Source: Corynebacterium rouxii (GTDB lineage: Bacteria > Actinomycetota > Actinomycetes > Mycobacteriales > Mycobacteriaceae). Taken from it: a stretch of DNA of 64,000 nt. Numbering within the stretch: position 1 is the first letter of the stretch; every line of letters begins with the position of its first letter. Made by a program: the position numbers and the translations under genes. The stretch covers positions 868,001-932,000 of the forward strand of contig NZ_LR738855.1 in the NCBI RefSeq assembly GCF_902702935.1, given 5' to 3'. Under the pieces are notes generated by a model. It did not search any database and was not told the origin of the DNA. It was given only the letters and a program-made list of their open reading frames with translations. Below are positions 46,798 to 54,946 of this stretch, piece after piece.

Positions 46798-47895
46798 ATG
46801 CTCGATTTGACTACAGATCCCATTGAACTGACCCGCGCTCTCGTTGATATAGAAAGCCCGTCCCATCACGAAAAAGACATAGCTGACACCATCGAGCAGG
46901 CGCTTCACACCATCGACAACGTTGAAGTGCTACGCCACGGCAACACGCTGGTTGCCCGTACTCACCGCGGACTAGGAGAGAGGGTGATCCTCGCCGGCCA
47001 CATTGACACCGTCCCAATTGCCGACAACGTCCCCAGTCACATGGAAGGCGACATCATGTTCGGTTGCGGCACGGTAGATATGAAATCGGGTATGGCGGTC
47101 TATCTCAACGCCTTTGCCACCTTGGCTAACCACCCCGCGCTATCGAAAGACCTTACGGTGGTTTGCTACGAGGGCGAAGAAGTAGCCAGCGAATTTAACG
47201 GGTTGGGGCATGTTCAGAAGGCACATCCCGACTGGTTGAGTGGCGACCTCGCCCTCCTAGGCGAGCCTTCCGGTGCGGTGATCGAGGCCGGTTGCCAAGG
47301 CACGATTCGCCTTCGTATCACCGCCCATGGTGTGCGCGCACACTCGGCACGATCGTGGCTAGGAGATAACGCCATGCATAAACTAGCCCCGGTGATCACC
47401 AACATTGCAGGTTACGACGCAAAAGAAGTGCTTGTCGACGGCTGCCTCTACCACGAAGGCCTCAACATAGTGCACTGCGAATCCGGTGTTGCCACCAACA
47501 CCATCCCCGATGAAGCATGGATGTTTGTCAACTTCCGTTTCGCCCCCAACAGAACCATCGACGATGCACTTGCCCACATGCTCGAGGTCATGGATCTTCC
47601 CGAGGGCGTGACCTACGACATCGACGATGCCGTCGCAGGAGCCCGTCCTGGCTTAGACCGGCCCGCTGCCGCCGCCCTCCTAGAGGCGACCGGTGGCAAG
47701 TTCCGCGCAAAGTATGGCTGGACCGATGTGTCTCGGTTCTCCGAGATCGGGGTTCCCGCAGTGAACTTTGGTCCAGGAGATCCTTCCTACTGCCACAAAA
47801 AAGACGAACAGTGCCCAGTGCACATGATTACCGATGTGTCAGACACGTTGGTGCAATACTTGACGAGTTCCCATACAACGACAACCGGAGCCTGA
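46798..47895 (+). CDS. dapE: Succinyl-diaminopimelate desuccinylase
   Basis: 365 residues. M20 metallopeptidase fold: ILAGHIDTVPIADN (first zinc His and catalytic Asp), GCGTVDMKSGMAVYL (bridging Asp), CYEGEEVASEFNGLG (catalytic Glu pair), and the C-terminal His in FGPGDPSYCHKKDEQC. It removes succinate from N-succinyl-LL-DAP to give LL-DAP, downstream of DapD and DapC. It appears leaderless and is divergent from dapD2. Two CCTCCTAG and two CTAGGAGA variants lie inside. Confidence 0.95.
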   Translation: MLDLTTDPIELTRALVDIESPSHHEKDIADTIEQALHTIDNVEVLRHGNTLVARTHRGLGERVILAGHIDTVPIADNVPSHMEGDIMFGCGTVDMKSGMAVYLNAFATLANHPALSKDLTVVCYEGEEVASEFNGLGHVQKAHPDWLSGDLALLGEPSGAVIEAGCQGTIRLRITAHGVRAHSARSWLGDNAMHKLAPVITNIAGYDAKEVLVDGCLYHEGLNIVHCESGVATNTIPDEAWMFVNFRFAPNRTIDDALAHMLEVMDLPEGVTYDIDDAVAGARPGLDRPAAAALLEATGGKFRAKYGWTDVSRFSEIGVPAVNFGPGDPSYCHKKDEQCPVHMITDVSDTLVQYLTSSHTTTTGA

Positions 47896-47902
47896 TTATC
47901 CT

Positions 47903-48667
47903 ATGACCACGCAACCTCAACGCAATGAGCGGCACCTTTGCGGGCCAGTGCTAGTCCGCGGCAAAAAGAACCAGTCACCTGGAACCTATGACCAACGCCT
48001 CCTAGAGCTTCCTGCTGATCACGACTGGTTGCACGCAGATCCTTGGCGTGTGCTTCGAATCCAAAGCGAATTCGTCGCAGGTTTCGATGCCTTGTCGCAA
48101 CTGCCACCAGCTGTCACAGTGTTCGGCTCCGCCCGCGTTGCACCGGATCATCCGTACTACGAGCAAGGCGTTTGTCTAGGAGAGGGGTTGGTGCGTGCTG
48201 GCTACGCTGTGATCACGGGTGGCGGCCCCGGCCTTATGGAGGCAGCCAATAAGGGCGCTTTTGACGCAGAAGGCTATTCGGTTGGTTTGGGCATTGAACT
48301 TCCTCACGAGCAAGGAATTAACGACTACGTTGATTTGGGCTTGCACTTTAGGTACTTCTTTGCACGCAAGACGATGTTTTTGAAGTATTCTCAGGCCTTC
48401 GTGTGCCTTCCTGGTGGCATGGGCACTCTTGATGAGCTTTTTGAGGTGCTGTGCATGGTACAGACCGGTAAAGTGACCAATTTTCCGATCGTCTTGCTGG
48501 GCACCAGTTTCTGGGGTGGGCTCGTCGACTGGATCAAGCAACGCCTCGTAGGAGAGGGCATGATCTCTGAATCAGATTTGTCATTGTTCCTCGTGACAGA
48601 TTCAGTCGACGAAGCCATAGAGTTTATTCGCCAATCACATCGCCGATTAATGAACGCACATGACTAG
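47903..48667 (+). CDS. LOG-family protein (cytokinin riboside 5'-monophosphate phosphoribohydrolase type)
   Basis: 254 residues. The lysine decarboxylase-like Rossmann fold has the two LOG signatures GGGPGLMEAANKGA and PGGMGTLDELFE, which bind nucleotide monophosphate. The closest known relative by synteny is Rv1205, which releases adenine-type cytokinins in M. tuberculosis. Seven bases after dapE, so probably co-transcribed. The stop TAG (48665-48667) lies in CTAGGAGT. Next to it folP2 is decayed. Confidence 0.9.
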   Translation: MTTQPQRNERHLCGPVLVRGKKNQSPGTYDQRLLELPADHDWLHADPWRVLRIQSEFVAGFDALSQLPPAVTVFGSARVAPDHPYYEQGVCLGEGLVRAGYAVITGGGPGLMEAANKGAFDAEGYSVGLGIELPHEQGINDYVDLGLHFRYFFARKTMFLKYSQAFVCLPGGMGTLDELFEVLCMVQTGKVTNFPIVLLGTSFWGGLVDWIKQRLVGEGMISESDLSLFLVTDSVDEAIEFIRQSHRRLMNAHD

Positions 48668-49285
48668 GAGTGCGTTTCAACAAAATCCTGAGTGCGCGAC
48701 GGTCATGGCGACCGGTCAACCGCACTCCGGATTCCTTTTATGATCATGGGGCTACGCATGCGCTAGCAGATGCCTTTTCTCGCGCTGGTGATGTGATCTG
48801 AAGGCAGGCCTTGGTCCCTACGTCTCTCCCAATGAAGAGATCGATCGGGTGGTTCCAGTGATCGATGCGGTTCACCGCGCGCGTTTCGACGACATTGTTG
48901 CGTCTGTGATTGCGGAAACAACCACACAGGCCGAACGTGCGGTTCGGCTCGGTGTGCCTGAGGACCGCATTCTTATCGACCCACCCATGATTTTGGCAAG
49001 AACACCTTCCACGGACTGGAACTCTTACGGCGGATAGACGAGATCGTTACAAACGGCTGGCCTGTGCTTATGGCCCTATCCAACAAAGATTTTGTAGGAG
49101 AGATGCTGGATCGCCCCGTCGACCAGCGCGTAGCCGGAACTCTAGCAGCTACCGCTGGGCAGCTGCCCACGGAGTCGCAGCGTTTCGTTCTCACCAAGTC
49201 GCGGAAACCGTCGACGTAATTCGTATGACTGCAGCCATCCAAGGCCAAGTTCCGCCGCTAGCAACCACTCGGGGGCTTGCGTGAA
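48660..49285 (+). pseudogene. folP2: folP2-like dihydropteroate synthase homologue, decayed
   Basis: Fragments in three frames match the actinobacterial FolP2 in order: VNRTPDSFYDHGATHALADAFSRAGDVI (about 48716-48800), GLGPYVSPNEEIDRVVPVIDAVHR, then ARFDDIVASVIAE to EDRILIDP, then GKNTFHGLELLRRIDEIVTNGWPVLMALSNKDFVGEMLD to the C-terminus. The centre of the TIM barrel between VIDAVHR and ARFDDIV is missing (tens of residues), and several frameshifts and stops occur. FolP2 lacks sulfonamide-relevant activity in mycobacteria, so loss may be tolerated. The 3' end overlaps the gpgS start, as in the intact operon. Confidence 0.85.
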
Positions 49286-49952
49286 CATTAGCGTAGTAAT
49301 TCCCGCTCTCAACGGGGAAACAACCGTTGCCAGCGTGGTCGAATTGTCTAGGAGGGGGTAACGAGGTCATCGTCATCAACTCCGATTCCACAGACGCCAC
49401 CGCTGTCCGCGCCCACGCGGCTGGTGCGCGCGTGATTGTACTCCCGCTTCCTCCGATCCCCTGGCAAGGGTGAAGCTTTGTGGCGCGGCGTCGCTGCAGT
49501 GACAGGCGACGTGGTGGTTTTCTTGACGCTGATCTCACGGAAATTACGCCTGCACCCGTGGCGATGCGTCTGGCGGCGGCGGGGGAGTGACCGAGTTGAC
49601 CGCCCGTCCCCTCCTAGAGGCGTTCTTCTCTGAGCTAGGGTTTGTGCGTCAGCCTCTAGGAAGGGAGTATGCTATTCGTCGCAGCGCAGCTCTCGAGTTG
49701 CCGTTTGTTGGCGGTTACGGTGTGGAGGGTGGTTTGCTTATCGACGTCTTCCGCCGCTTCGGTGCAACATCGATCGTGGAGGTTGAGGCTGGGCACCGCG
49801 GTCACCGTCATCGCCCGTTGCGTGAGCTTGCTCCTATGGCGCGTGTGGTGGCGTCGACAATTTTGCAACTTGCTGGTGTGGTTTGTGAGTTAAATGAAGT
49901 GGGGCATCGCCCCGCGTTGTCGTCGTTGGGTTGTTCTGTAGGAGAGGGGTGA
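49282..49952 (+). pseudogene. gpgS: Glucosyl-3-phosphoglycerate synthase gene, decayed
   Basis: GTG 49282 opens NISVVIPALNGETTVASVVEL, a GT2/GT81-like N-terminus, broken at a CTAGGAGGGGGTAA (49348). Pieces follow: VIVINSDSTDATAVRAHAAGARVIV, SPGKGEALWRGVAAVTGDVVVFL, and a long C-terminal piece with GVTELTARPLLEAFFSELGFVRQPLGREYAIRRSAALELPFVGGYGVEGGLLIDVFRRFGA. Part of the centre appears lost. GpgS starts methylglucose lipopolysaccharide synthesis in mycobacteria, a product corynebacteria are not known to need. The 49587-49952 piece is open but lacks the catalytic N-terminus. Confidence 0.87.
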
Positions 49953-49956
49953 GTTG

Positions 49957-50235
49957 ATGCTGTGGTGGATTGTTCTCCTCCTAGTCATGTTGATGGCCGT
50001 GGTGGTGTTAACCTTTGCTTTTGGTTCGGTGTTTGGTCGTGGCGATGGCGTGGAGTTGCCGGAGGTCGATCGGTTGACGGCGCTTAATGAGCAGGCCGTG
50101 CGTCGGGGTGTGATCGACGATGTCCGCTTTGATTCGGCGTTGTGGGGATATAACCAGCAGCAGGTAGATTGTGTGATTGCCGCCTTGGAGTCTGAGATTG
50201 ACCAGCTCAAGGGGCAGACACGGGGTTTCAAATGA
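49957..50235 (+). CDS. Small DivIVA-domain membrane protein
   Basis: 92 residues. One N-terminal helix (MLWWIVLLLVMLMAVVVLTFAFGSVFG) is followed by a DivIVA-like segment FDSALWGYNQQQVDCVIAALESEIDQLKG, where the hydrophobic-WGYxxxxVD pattern is the family mark. This type follows gpgS in mycobacteria (Rv1209). It probably helps polar or septal organisation; no direct evidence. It remains intact although the two genes upstream are decayed. CCTCCTAG at 49977 encodes part of the helix (LL). Confidence 0.82.
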   Translation: MLWWIVLLLVMLMAVVVLTFAFGSVFGRGDGVELPEVDRLTALNEQAVRRGVIDDVRFDSALWGYNQQQVDCVIAALESEIDQLKGQTRGFK

Positions 50236-50321
50236 GGGTAGACTGAAATCTAGTCTCGTATCTTTGTGATATGTGGCGGCTTCTATTATTTGAATAAGCA
50301 TGTAAGGAATCGGTGATCTGC

Positions 50322-50489
50322 ATGGCAGCCATGAAACCCCGCACGGGAAACGGTCCAATGGAGGCGGTTTTTGAGAGTCGTAAGATTGTGATGCGTATTC
50401 CTACCGATGGTGGTGGCCGCTTGGTCATCGAGATGAATAAAGAAGAGGCAGCAGAGCTGGGTGCTTTGCTGACAGAAGTTTCGCAGTAG
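50322..50489 (+). CDS. DUF3117 protein
   Basis: 55 residues, starting MAAMKPRTGNGPMEAVFESR, the same N-terminal pattern as Rv1211 and other DUF3117 proteins, which are nearly universal in actinobacteria. It ends with KEEAAELGALLTEVSQ. Soluble, function unknown. It sits between the DivIVA-domain gene and an RlmA-like gene. There is no strong Shine-Dalgarno upstream (AAGGAAT at distance). Confidence 0.9.
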   Translation: MAAMKPRTGNGPMEAVFESRKIVMRIPTDGGGRLVIEMNKEEAAELGALLTEVSQ

Positions 50490-50515
50490 TTTTGCACAAT
50501 AAGGAGTAGCCCTAG

Positions 50516-51385
50516 GTGCTGTCGCATGTTGTAGATGTTCTTGCGGATCCGATTGATGGCTCTGCGTTGACACTTGTCGACGATAACCGCCGTCTGGTAT
50601 CTGAGACCGGCCATAGTTTTGATATTGCACGCCAAGGGTATGTCACCCTCGCTGGTGGCGCGGGTATTCGTTATGTTGGTGACGATTCTTCGATGATCCA
50701 CGCCCGTGAGACATTCCTATCGGGTGGTCATTTCGCACCTTTCGTCGAGGCCGTGAGTAATTCCGTTCACCTCGCCTTGGATGAGGCTCATGTACCTGAG
50801 GATGCCTCTCCTGTGATTTGTGAGGTCGGCGCGGGAACTGGCTACTATTTGGCGCATGCGCTCGATGACATCGAGAATTCTCGCGGCATCGGCATTGACG
50901 TCTCTGTGCCAGCAGCGAAGATGCTGAGCAAGTGCCATCCACGCGTGGGCGCTGTCGTAGCGGACGCATGGTCACGTCTACCACTTCGGGATGCTTCCAT
51001 CGATGCCATCACGGTCGTGTTTGCACCACGTAATGCCTCTGAGTTCGCCCGTGCGCTCAAACCAGGTGGTCAGGTTATCGTCTTAACCGCAGACGCCGGC
51101 CATCTCGAAGAACTGCGCGAGCCTCTTGGCATTATCGGCGTGGAAAAGGGTAAGGTCCAACGCATGATCGATCAAGCAGCAGGCAACCTTGTTCCTGTTT
51201 CTGATCCAGAACCGATCGAGTTCACCATGCACTTAGACCAAGTCTCCATCGCCTCCCAGATCGGTATGAGCCCCTCGGCTCGCCATATTCACCCCGATGT
51301 ACTAGGAGAGAGGATTGCCACCCTTCCTAGTGTCATGGACGTGACTGCGCGTGCGATGATCACGCGTTTTGCCAAGATCGATTAG
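50516..51385 (+). CDS. RlmA-like rRNA (guanine-N1)-methyltransferase lacking the zinc cysteines
   Basis: 289 residues. The SAM motif EVGAGTGYYLAHAL and the family block ETGHSFDIARQGYVTL match RlmA/TlrB, which methylate G745 or G748 of 23S rRNA. In family members the N-terminus holds four zinc-binding Cys (CPxC and CxxxH-type); here that region reads VDVLADPIDGSALTLVDDNRRLVSETGHSFD with none. The start is GTG 50516 behind GGAGTAG. Activity on rRNA is therefore uncertain. A strong bidirectional terminator follows. Confidence 0.8.
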   Translation: MLSHVVDVLADPIDGSALTLVDDNRRLVSETGHSFDIARQGYVTLAGGAGIRYVGDDSSMIHARETFLSGGHFAPFVEAVSNSVHLALDEAHVPEDASPVICEVGAGTGYYLAHALDDIENSRGIGIDVSVPAAKMLSKCHPRVGAVVADAWSRLPLRDASIDAITVVFAPRNASEFARALKPGGQVIVLTADAGHLEELREPLGIIGVEKGKVQRMIDQAAGNLVPVSDPEPIEFTMHLDQVSIASQIGMSPSARHIHPDVLGERIATLPSVMDVTARAMITRFAKID

Positions 51386-51394
51386 TTCTTAATC

Positions 51395-51435
51395 AAAAAG
51401 GTGGCGGCGGGAAGTTATTCCCGTCGCCACCTTTT
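51395..51435. terminator. Bidirectional terminator between the RlmA-like and GH32 genes
   Basis: Stem AAAAGGTGGCGGCGGGAA / TTCCCGTCGCCACCTTTT with one G-T type mismatch and a 4-base loop, A-rich on the left and T-rich on the right, between convergent genes. Confidence 0.9.
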
Positions 51436-51443
51436 ATGTTCGC

Positions 51444-52856
51444 CTAGCCGAGTGGCTTTGTCACGTCGCTGCGGAGGATGTCTGCGCCGTCGCTTGCCTG
51501 TGGTGTAAAGGCTTCACAGTAGCCGTTGAAGTACACTCGGCTGGCCATGGCGATTTGTCCGCCGTCGGCAAAGACTTCCACGGTGGAACCGTCGACGATG
51601 ATCGTCACGGAGTCGGTGTCATCTTCTGTTAGCGGCGCAACCGCTATGTCGTCGCCCTCGTGGTGGGGGTTCATAGAGCGGTCGAGCTCTAGGAGGTCGC
51701 CGTAGTGGGTGATCTTTGCTGCAGTATTTCCGGCGGTATCGACAAGCTCTACGGTTACTTTCTCTCCTAGAGGAACGTCTAGGAGGCCGGTCCACATGAT
51801 CGCATGGTCGGAGTCGCGGATGGCGTCGGGAAGCCCTGCGACGGGGGTGTGGTAGATTTTTCCGCCTTGGAGGGTCATGCGTCGTGGTAGTGAGAGGCAG
51901 TTGGCCCATTGTTCTTCGCGGAAGCTCAGGTGGGTGGTGGCGTCGTCGAGACGTCCGATTCCGTTCATGAGTCCGAAGACGTGGGCGTGGCTGTAGCGGT
52001 GTTCGGGGGCCACGCTGCTGTTGAGGTGGGAGGTGTAGTTGGTGTTGCGTGGTCGGGTGAAGTCGTGTCCGTAGTCGATGCGGGTGAAGGAGGAGACGAC
52101 GGTGAAGATGTTGTTGTGGAGCTTGCCGACGAGGTAGCCGGAGCGGTCGATGCCCCCGATTTCGATGGTGACGATGAGGATGTCGTAGACGTTTTGGTCG
52201 ATTTCGTCGCGGAGGCGAATGATTCGTGGTGCGACGAGGCGTTCGCCTTCGATACCGGAGTTTCCTACGACTTTGAGTGGTCCGCGTAGTTCCCAATCGG
52301 TTCCGTTTTCGGAGTCGAGGATGACGAGGGTGGGTTCGTCCATGTCGCCGGTGACGGCGAGCATGATCCAACCGGAGTGGCCTTCGTCACGGTCGTCGGC
52401 GGTGACCCAGTTGGGAACGACGCAGGGGGAGCGGAAGTTGGTGTAGCCGCCTTGGTCGGCGATTACTTGTCCACGCCTAGCGACGTGGGGGTCGGTGGTT
52501 GCCGCGTCATCGTTGACATCATAGGTGGTGGCATCGAGGTCGGTGATTTCGGCGAGGTGGATCGAGTCGCCGTTGTCGGTGATGCTGGTGAAGTAGAGGC
52601 GAGTGGTGTCTCCGTCGGAGGTGACAGAGCCTGCGCGCAGACGAATTTCGTCTCCTAGTGGTGCGATGACGTCGTCGCAGATTTCCCAGTTGAATGGGTC
52701 GGTGTTGGCATAGTCGTGGGCCCAGCGGGAGGGTGCTCCTGCTTTAGGACGGAATTGATGGAAGAGGTGCCACGTGGTGCCGTCGAAAAGCGCACCTGCG
52801 GGGGCATCGAGGATTCCGATTTCTGGGGTGACGTGGAGTTCTGGCCGATGTGTCAT
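51444..52856 (-). CDS. Glycoside hydrolase family 32 (beta-fructosidase-like) protein
   Basis: 470 residues. A five-blade propeller domain is followed by a C-terminal beta-sandwich. The GH32 landmarks are changed: ILDAPAGALFDGTTWHLFHQFRP stands for WMNDPNG...YHLFYQ, with the candidate nucleophile Asp 17, and FRSPCVV stands where FRDP is expected. The C-terminal DGSTVEVFADGG is typical for GH32. It may be an intracellular sucrose/fructoside hydrolase; no signal peptide. A loss of the RDP aspartate makes activity doubtful. Followed upstream by the acetolactate decarboxylase gene. Two motif copies in CCTCCTAG coding orientation. Confidence 0.72.
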   Translation of the reverse strand: MTHRPELHVTPEIGILDAPAGALFDGTTWHLFHQFRPKAGAPSRWAHDYANTDPFNWEICDDVIAPLGDEIRLRAGSVTSDGDTTRLYFTSITDNGDSIHLAEITDLDATTYDVNDDAATTDPHVARRGQVIADQGGYTNFRSPCVVPNWVTADDRDEGHSGWIMLAVTGDMDEPTLVILDSENGTDWELRGPLKVVGNSGIEGERLVAPRIIRLRDEIDQNVYDILIVTIEIGGIDRSGYLVGKLHNNIFTVVSSFTRIDYGHDFTRPRNTNYTSHLNSSVAPEHRYSHAHVFGLMNGIGRLDDATTHLSFREEQWANCLSLPRRMTLQGGKIYHTPVAGLPDAIRDSDHAIMWTGLLDVPLGEKVTVELVDTAGNTAAKITHYGDLLELDRSMNPHHEGDDIAVAPLTEDDTDSVTIIVDGSTVEVFADGGQIAMASRVYFNGYCEAFTPQASDGADILRSDVTKPLG

Positions 52857-52865
52857 CGCAGTGGG

Positions 52866-53606
52866 TTAGCCTTTCACTTCGGTTGCGTGGATTTGTGCGT
52901 CGAGGTCGTCTGGTGCCAAGGATGCATTGCTGAAGTCTTGGGTTAGCGGTAGACGAAGCTGGAGGTCGGTTCCTGGGCAGACTTCGATGGTGCCTTCTGA
53001 CATGGTGAAGTCGAGGACGTGGCCGCCGCTGGTGCGGTCGGTGTCGATGAAGTGGACGTGGCAGCCAGGTACGCCGATGCCTTTTTCGTAGATTGGGGTT
53101 CTAAACCCGGCTACAACACCGGAGACGTTGGTGAATTCGAGTTCGGCGTCGTCACCAGTCGCTTGCGTCATCGGGCGGTAGGGACGTTCTTGTTTGGTCA
53201 CCGTGCGCACGGTGACTGATGAGAACACCCCAGAGATACGTACTGCATACATGTAGTTTTCGCTGGGTAGGAGGGAGGTGATGAAGTCACTGAGTTCGCT
53301 CCTGTGCATACCGTGCGGTACGTGAGCTTTAAGCCGTGGCACAAAATTTGTGGCGATGGCGAATGGGCTGCGCTGTGTGAGCGCTGCTTCACTGGCGGAT
53401 CCGTCGCCGCGAAGTTGATAGCAGACTCCGTCGAGGATGACCATTTCCCCGTCGAGGGCATCAAATGTGCCTATGCCGAAGTTGCCGTGTCCCAATAATT
53501 CGCCGATGGAAATCTCACCGTCGTAGATGCCGTCTAGGAGGGCGGTCATGAGTGAGCTTTGGAAAATCGTATGGCGCTCAGCGAGCAGCGCGTTATGGTC
53601 ATCCAT
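52866..53606 (-). CDS. budA: Alpha-acetolactate decarboxylase
   Basis: 246 residues from the ATG at 53606. The decarboxylase pattern is present: GELLGHGNFGIGTFDALDGEMVILDG near the N-terminus and TPIYEKGIGVPGCHVHFIDTDRTSGGHVLDF, with the zinc ligands His-x-His and a later His. It converts acetolactate to acetoin, an overflow product. The start has TATTGT eight bases upstream (53615-53620) and no Shine-Dalgarno, so it may be leaderless. No acetolactate synthase gene is close by. Confidence 0.92.
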   Translation of the reverse strand: MDDHNALLAERHTIFQSSLMTALLDGIYDGEISIGELLGHGNFGIGTFDALDGEMVILDGVCYQLRGDGSASEAALTQRSPFAIATNFVPRLKAHVPHGMHRSELSDFITSLLPSENYMYAVRISGVFSSVTVRTVTKQERPYRPMTQATGDDAELEFTNVSGVVAGFRTPIYEKGIGVPGCHVHFIDTDRTSGGHVLDFTMSEGTIEVCPGTDLQLRLPLTQDFSNASLAPDDLDAQIHATEVKG

Positions 53607-53671
53607 GCCTGCCCACAATAGTCGTGTGGGCGGGATTTTGCAGGGAACCCGTTACAATGGACCCCTATTTT

Positions 53672-54844
53672 CTATAGGAGGGAGGAGTACACATCGACGG
53701 TTTGTTGTGCGATGGAGCTCCATGAAAACTCGGATACTGCGCGGTTGCGTCCGGCGACACCGAAAGCCGCAGCGCGTTTACGATCGGCGACCATGGCGTT
53801 GACGGCTTCGGCGAGATCGTACTCGAAGGCGTCGGTATCATTGGGGTCATAGTGGACTAGGCTTCCGGTGGTGCCGTCGACGACGACCTCGGGGATTCCG
53901 CCCACGTCTGAGGCGACAACGGCGGTAGCACAGGCCATGGCTTCGAGGTTGACGATTCCAAGTGGTTCGTAGATGGAGGGGCAGACGAAAGCGTCAGCGG
54001 CTGTCAGGATCTCTTGGATCTTGTCTTTGCTGAGCATTTCTTGTACCCAGACAACGCCTTCGCGTTCTGCTTGTAGTTCTTCTACGAGGTGTTGGGTGCG
54101 TGCCGCAATTTCTGGGGTGTCGGGAGCACCGGCACACAAGACGAGCTGGACGCCTGGGCTGAAGTGGCGAGCGGCTTTGACTAAGTGTTCCACGCCTTTT
54201 TGGCGTGTGATTCGGCCAACAAAGGCGACTATGGGCTGGTCTGGGTTGATTCCGAGGTCGCGGAGTACTGAGTGCTCGGCGTCGTCGAAAGTGGGACGCG
54301 GTTGCCAAAGCTGTGTGTCGATGCCGTTGAGTACGACGCGGATTTTATCGGCATCGATACGCGGGTACGCACGCAGAATAGCGTCTTTCATCCCGGCAGA
54401 CACTGCGATCACAGCGTCTGCGTATTCCATGGCGTTTCGCTCTGACCATGAGGAGACATCGTAGCCACCCCCGAGTTGTTCCCGCTTCCATGGGCGGTCG
54501 GGTTCGAGTGAGTGAGCTGTGACGATGTGGGGTACTTCGTGGAGGAGCCCCGCTAAGTGCCCTCCTAGTCCTGTGTACCACGTGTGGGAGTGGACTACAT
54601 CAGCGCGGGCTGCGGCGTGTGCCATGCGTAGTCCTGTGGACATGGTTTGCAGGGCAGCGTTGGCGGAAGCGAGTTCAGGGTCAACGCCATAGGTGTAGAC
54701 GTTGTCTTCGTTTCGTGGAGCGCCCATGCAATGGACGTCGACGTCGACAATGTCGCGCATATGGCGGGTGAGCTCGGCGACGTGAACTCCTGCACCGCCG
54801 TAGATCTCAGGTGGGTATTCTTTGGTCATCATCGCAACTCTCAT
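53672..54844 (-). CDS. glgA: Glycogen synthase (GT4, corynebacterial type)
   Basis: 390 residues. N-terminal [25 protein letters not shown] is characteristic of the actinobacterial GlgA; C-terminal GT-B motifs include [19 protein letters not shown] and [35 protein letters not shown], with the catalytic E-x7-E. It adds glucose from ADP-glucose to glycogen or maltose-1-phosphate. Divergent from glgC across 100 bases, as in C. glutamicum and M. tuberculosis. One motif copy (54561) in CTAGGAGG coding orientation. Confidence 0.93.
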   Translation of the reverse strand: MRVAMMTKEYPPEIYGGAGVHVAELTRHMRDIVDVDVHCMGAPRNEDNVYTYGVDPELASANAALQTMSTGLRMAHAAARADVVHSHTWYTGLGGHLAGLLHEVPHIVTAHSLEPDRPWKREQLGGGYDVSSWSERNAMEYADAVIAVSAGMKDAILRAYPRIDADKIRVVLNGIDTQLWQPRPTFDDAEHSVLRDLGINPDQPIVAFVGRITRQKGVEHLVKAARHFSPGVQLVLCAGAPDTPEIAARTQHLVEELQAEREGVVWVQEMLSKDKIQEILTAADAFVCPSIYEPLGIVNLEAMACATAVVASDVGGIPEVVVDGTTGSLVHYDPNDTDAFEYDLAEAVNAMVADRKRAAAFGVAGRNRAVSEFSWSSIAQQTVDVYSSLL

Positions 54845-54933
54845 ACTTCCGAGAGTAACGGGCTGTGGACCATTTTGTGGGGTGTTCTGTGTCTTATTGT
54901 TGGCAAATCTGCCCGCGGGGCGGAAATTCTCGA

Positions 54934-54939
54934 TACATT
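54934..54939 (+). promoter_or_regulatory. Candidate -10 for leaderless glgC start
   Basis: TACATT followed by 7 bases to GTG 54947, without a ribosome-binding site in between. Confidence 0.45.
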
Positions 54940-54946
54940 GGGCTTT

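Noticed and set aside
49587..49952. 121-codon frame as a separate gene
   Set aside because: It is the C-terminal remnant of gpgS lacking the nucleotide-sugar binding half.
51619..52371. 250-codon minus-strand frame rich in Arg and His
   Set aside because: It overlaps the GH32 gene in another frame and its composition is typical of a shadow of GC-rich codons.
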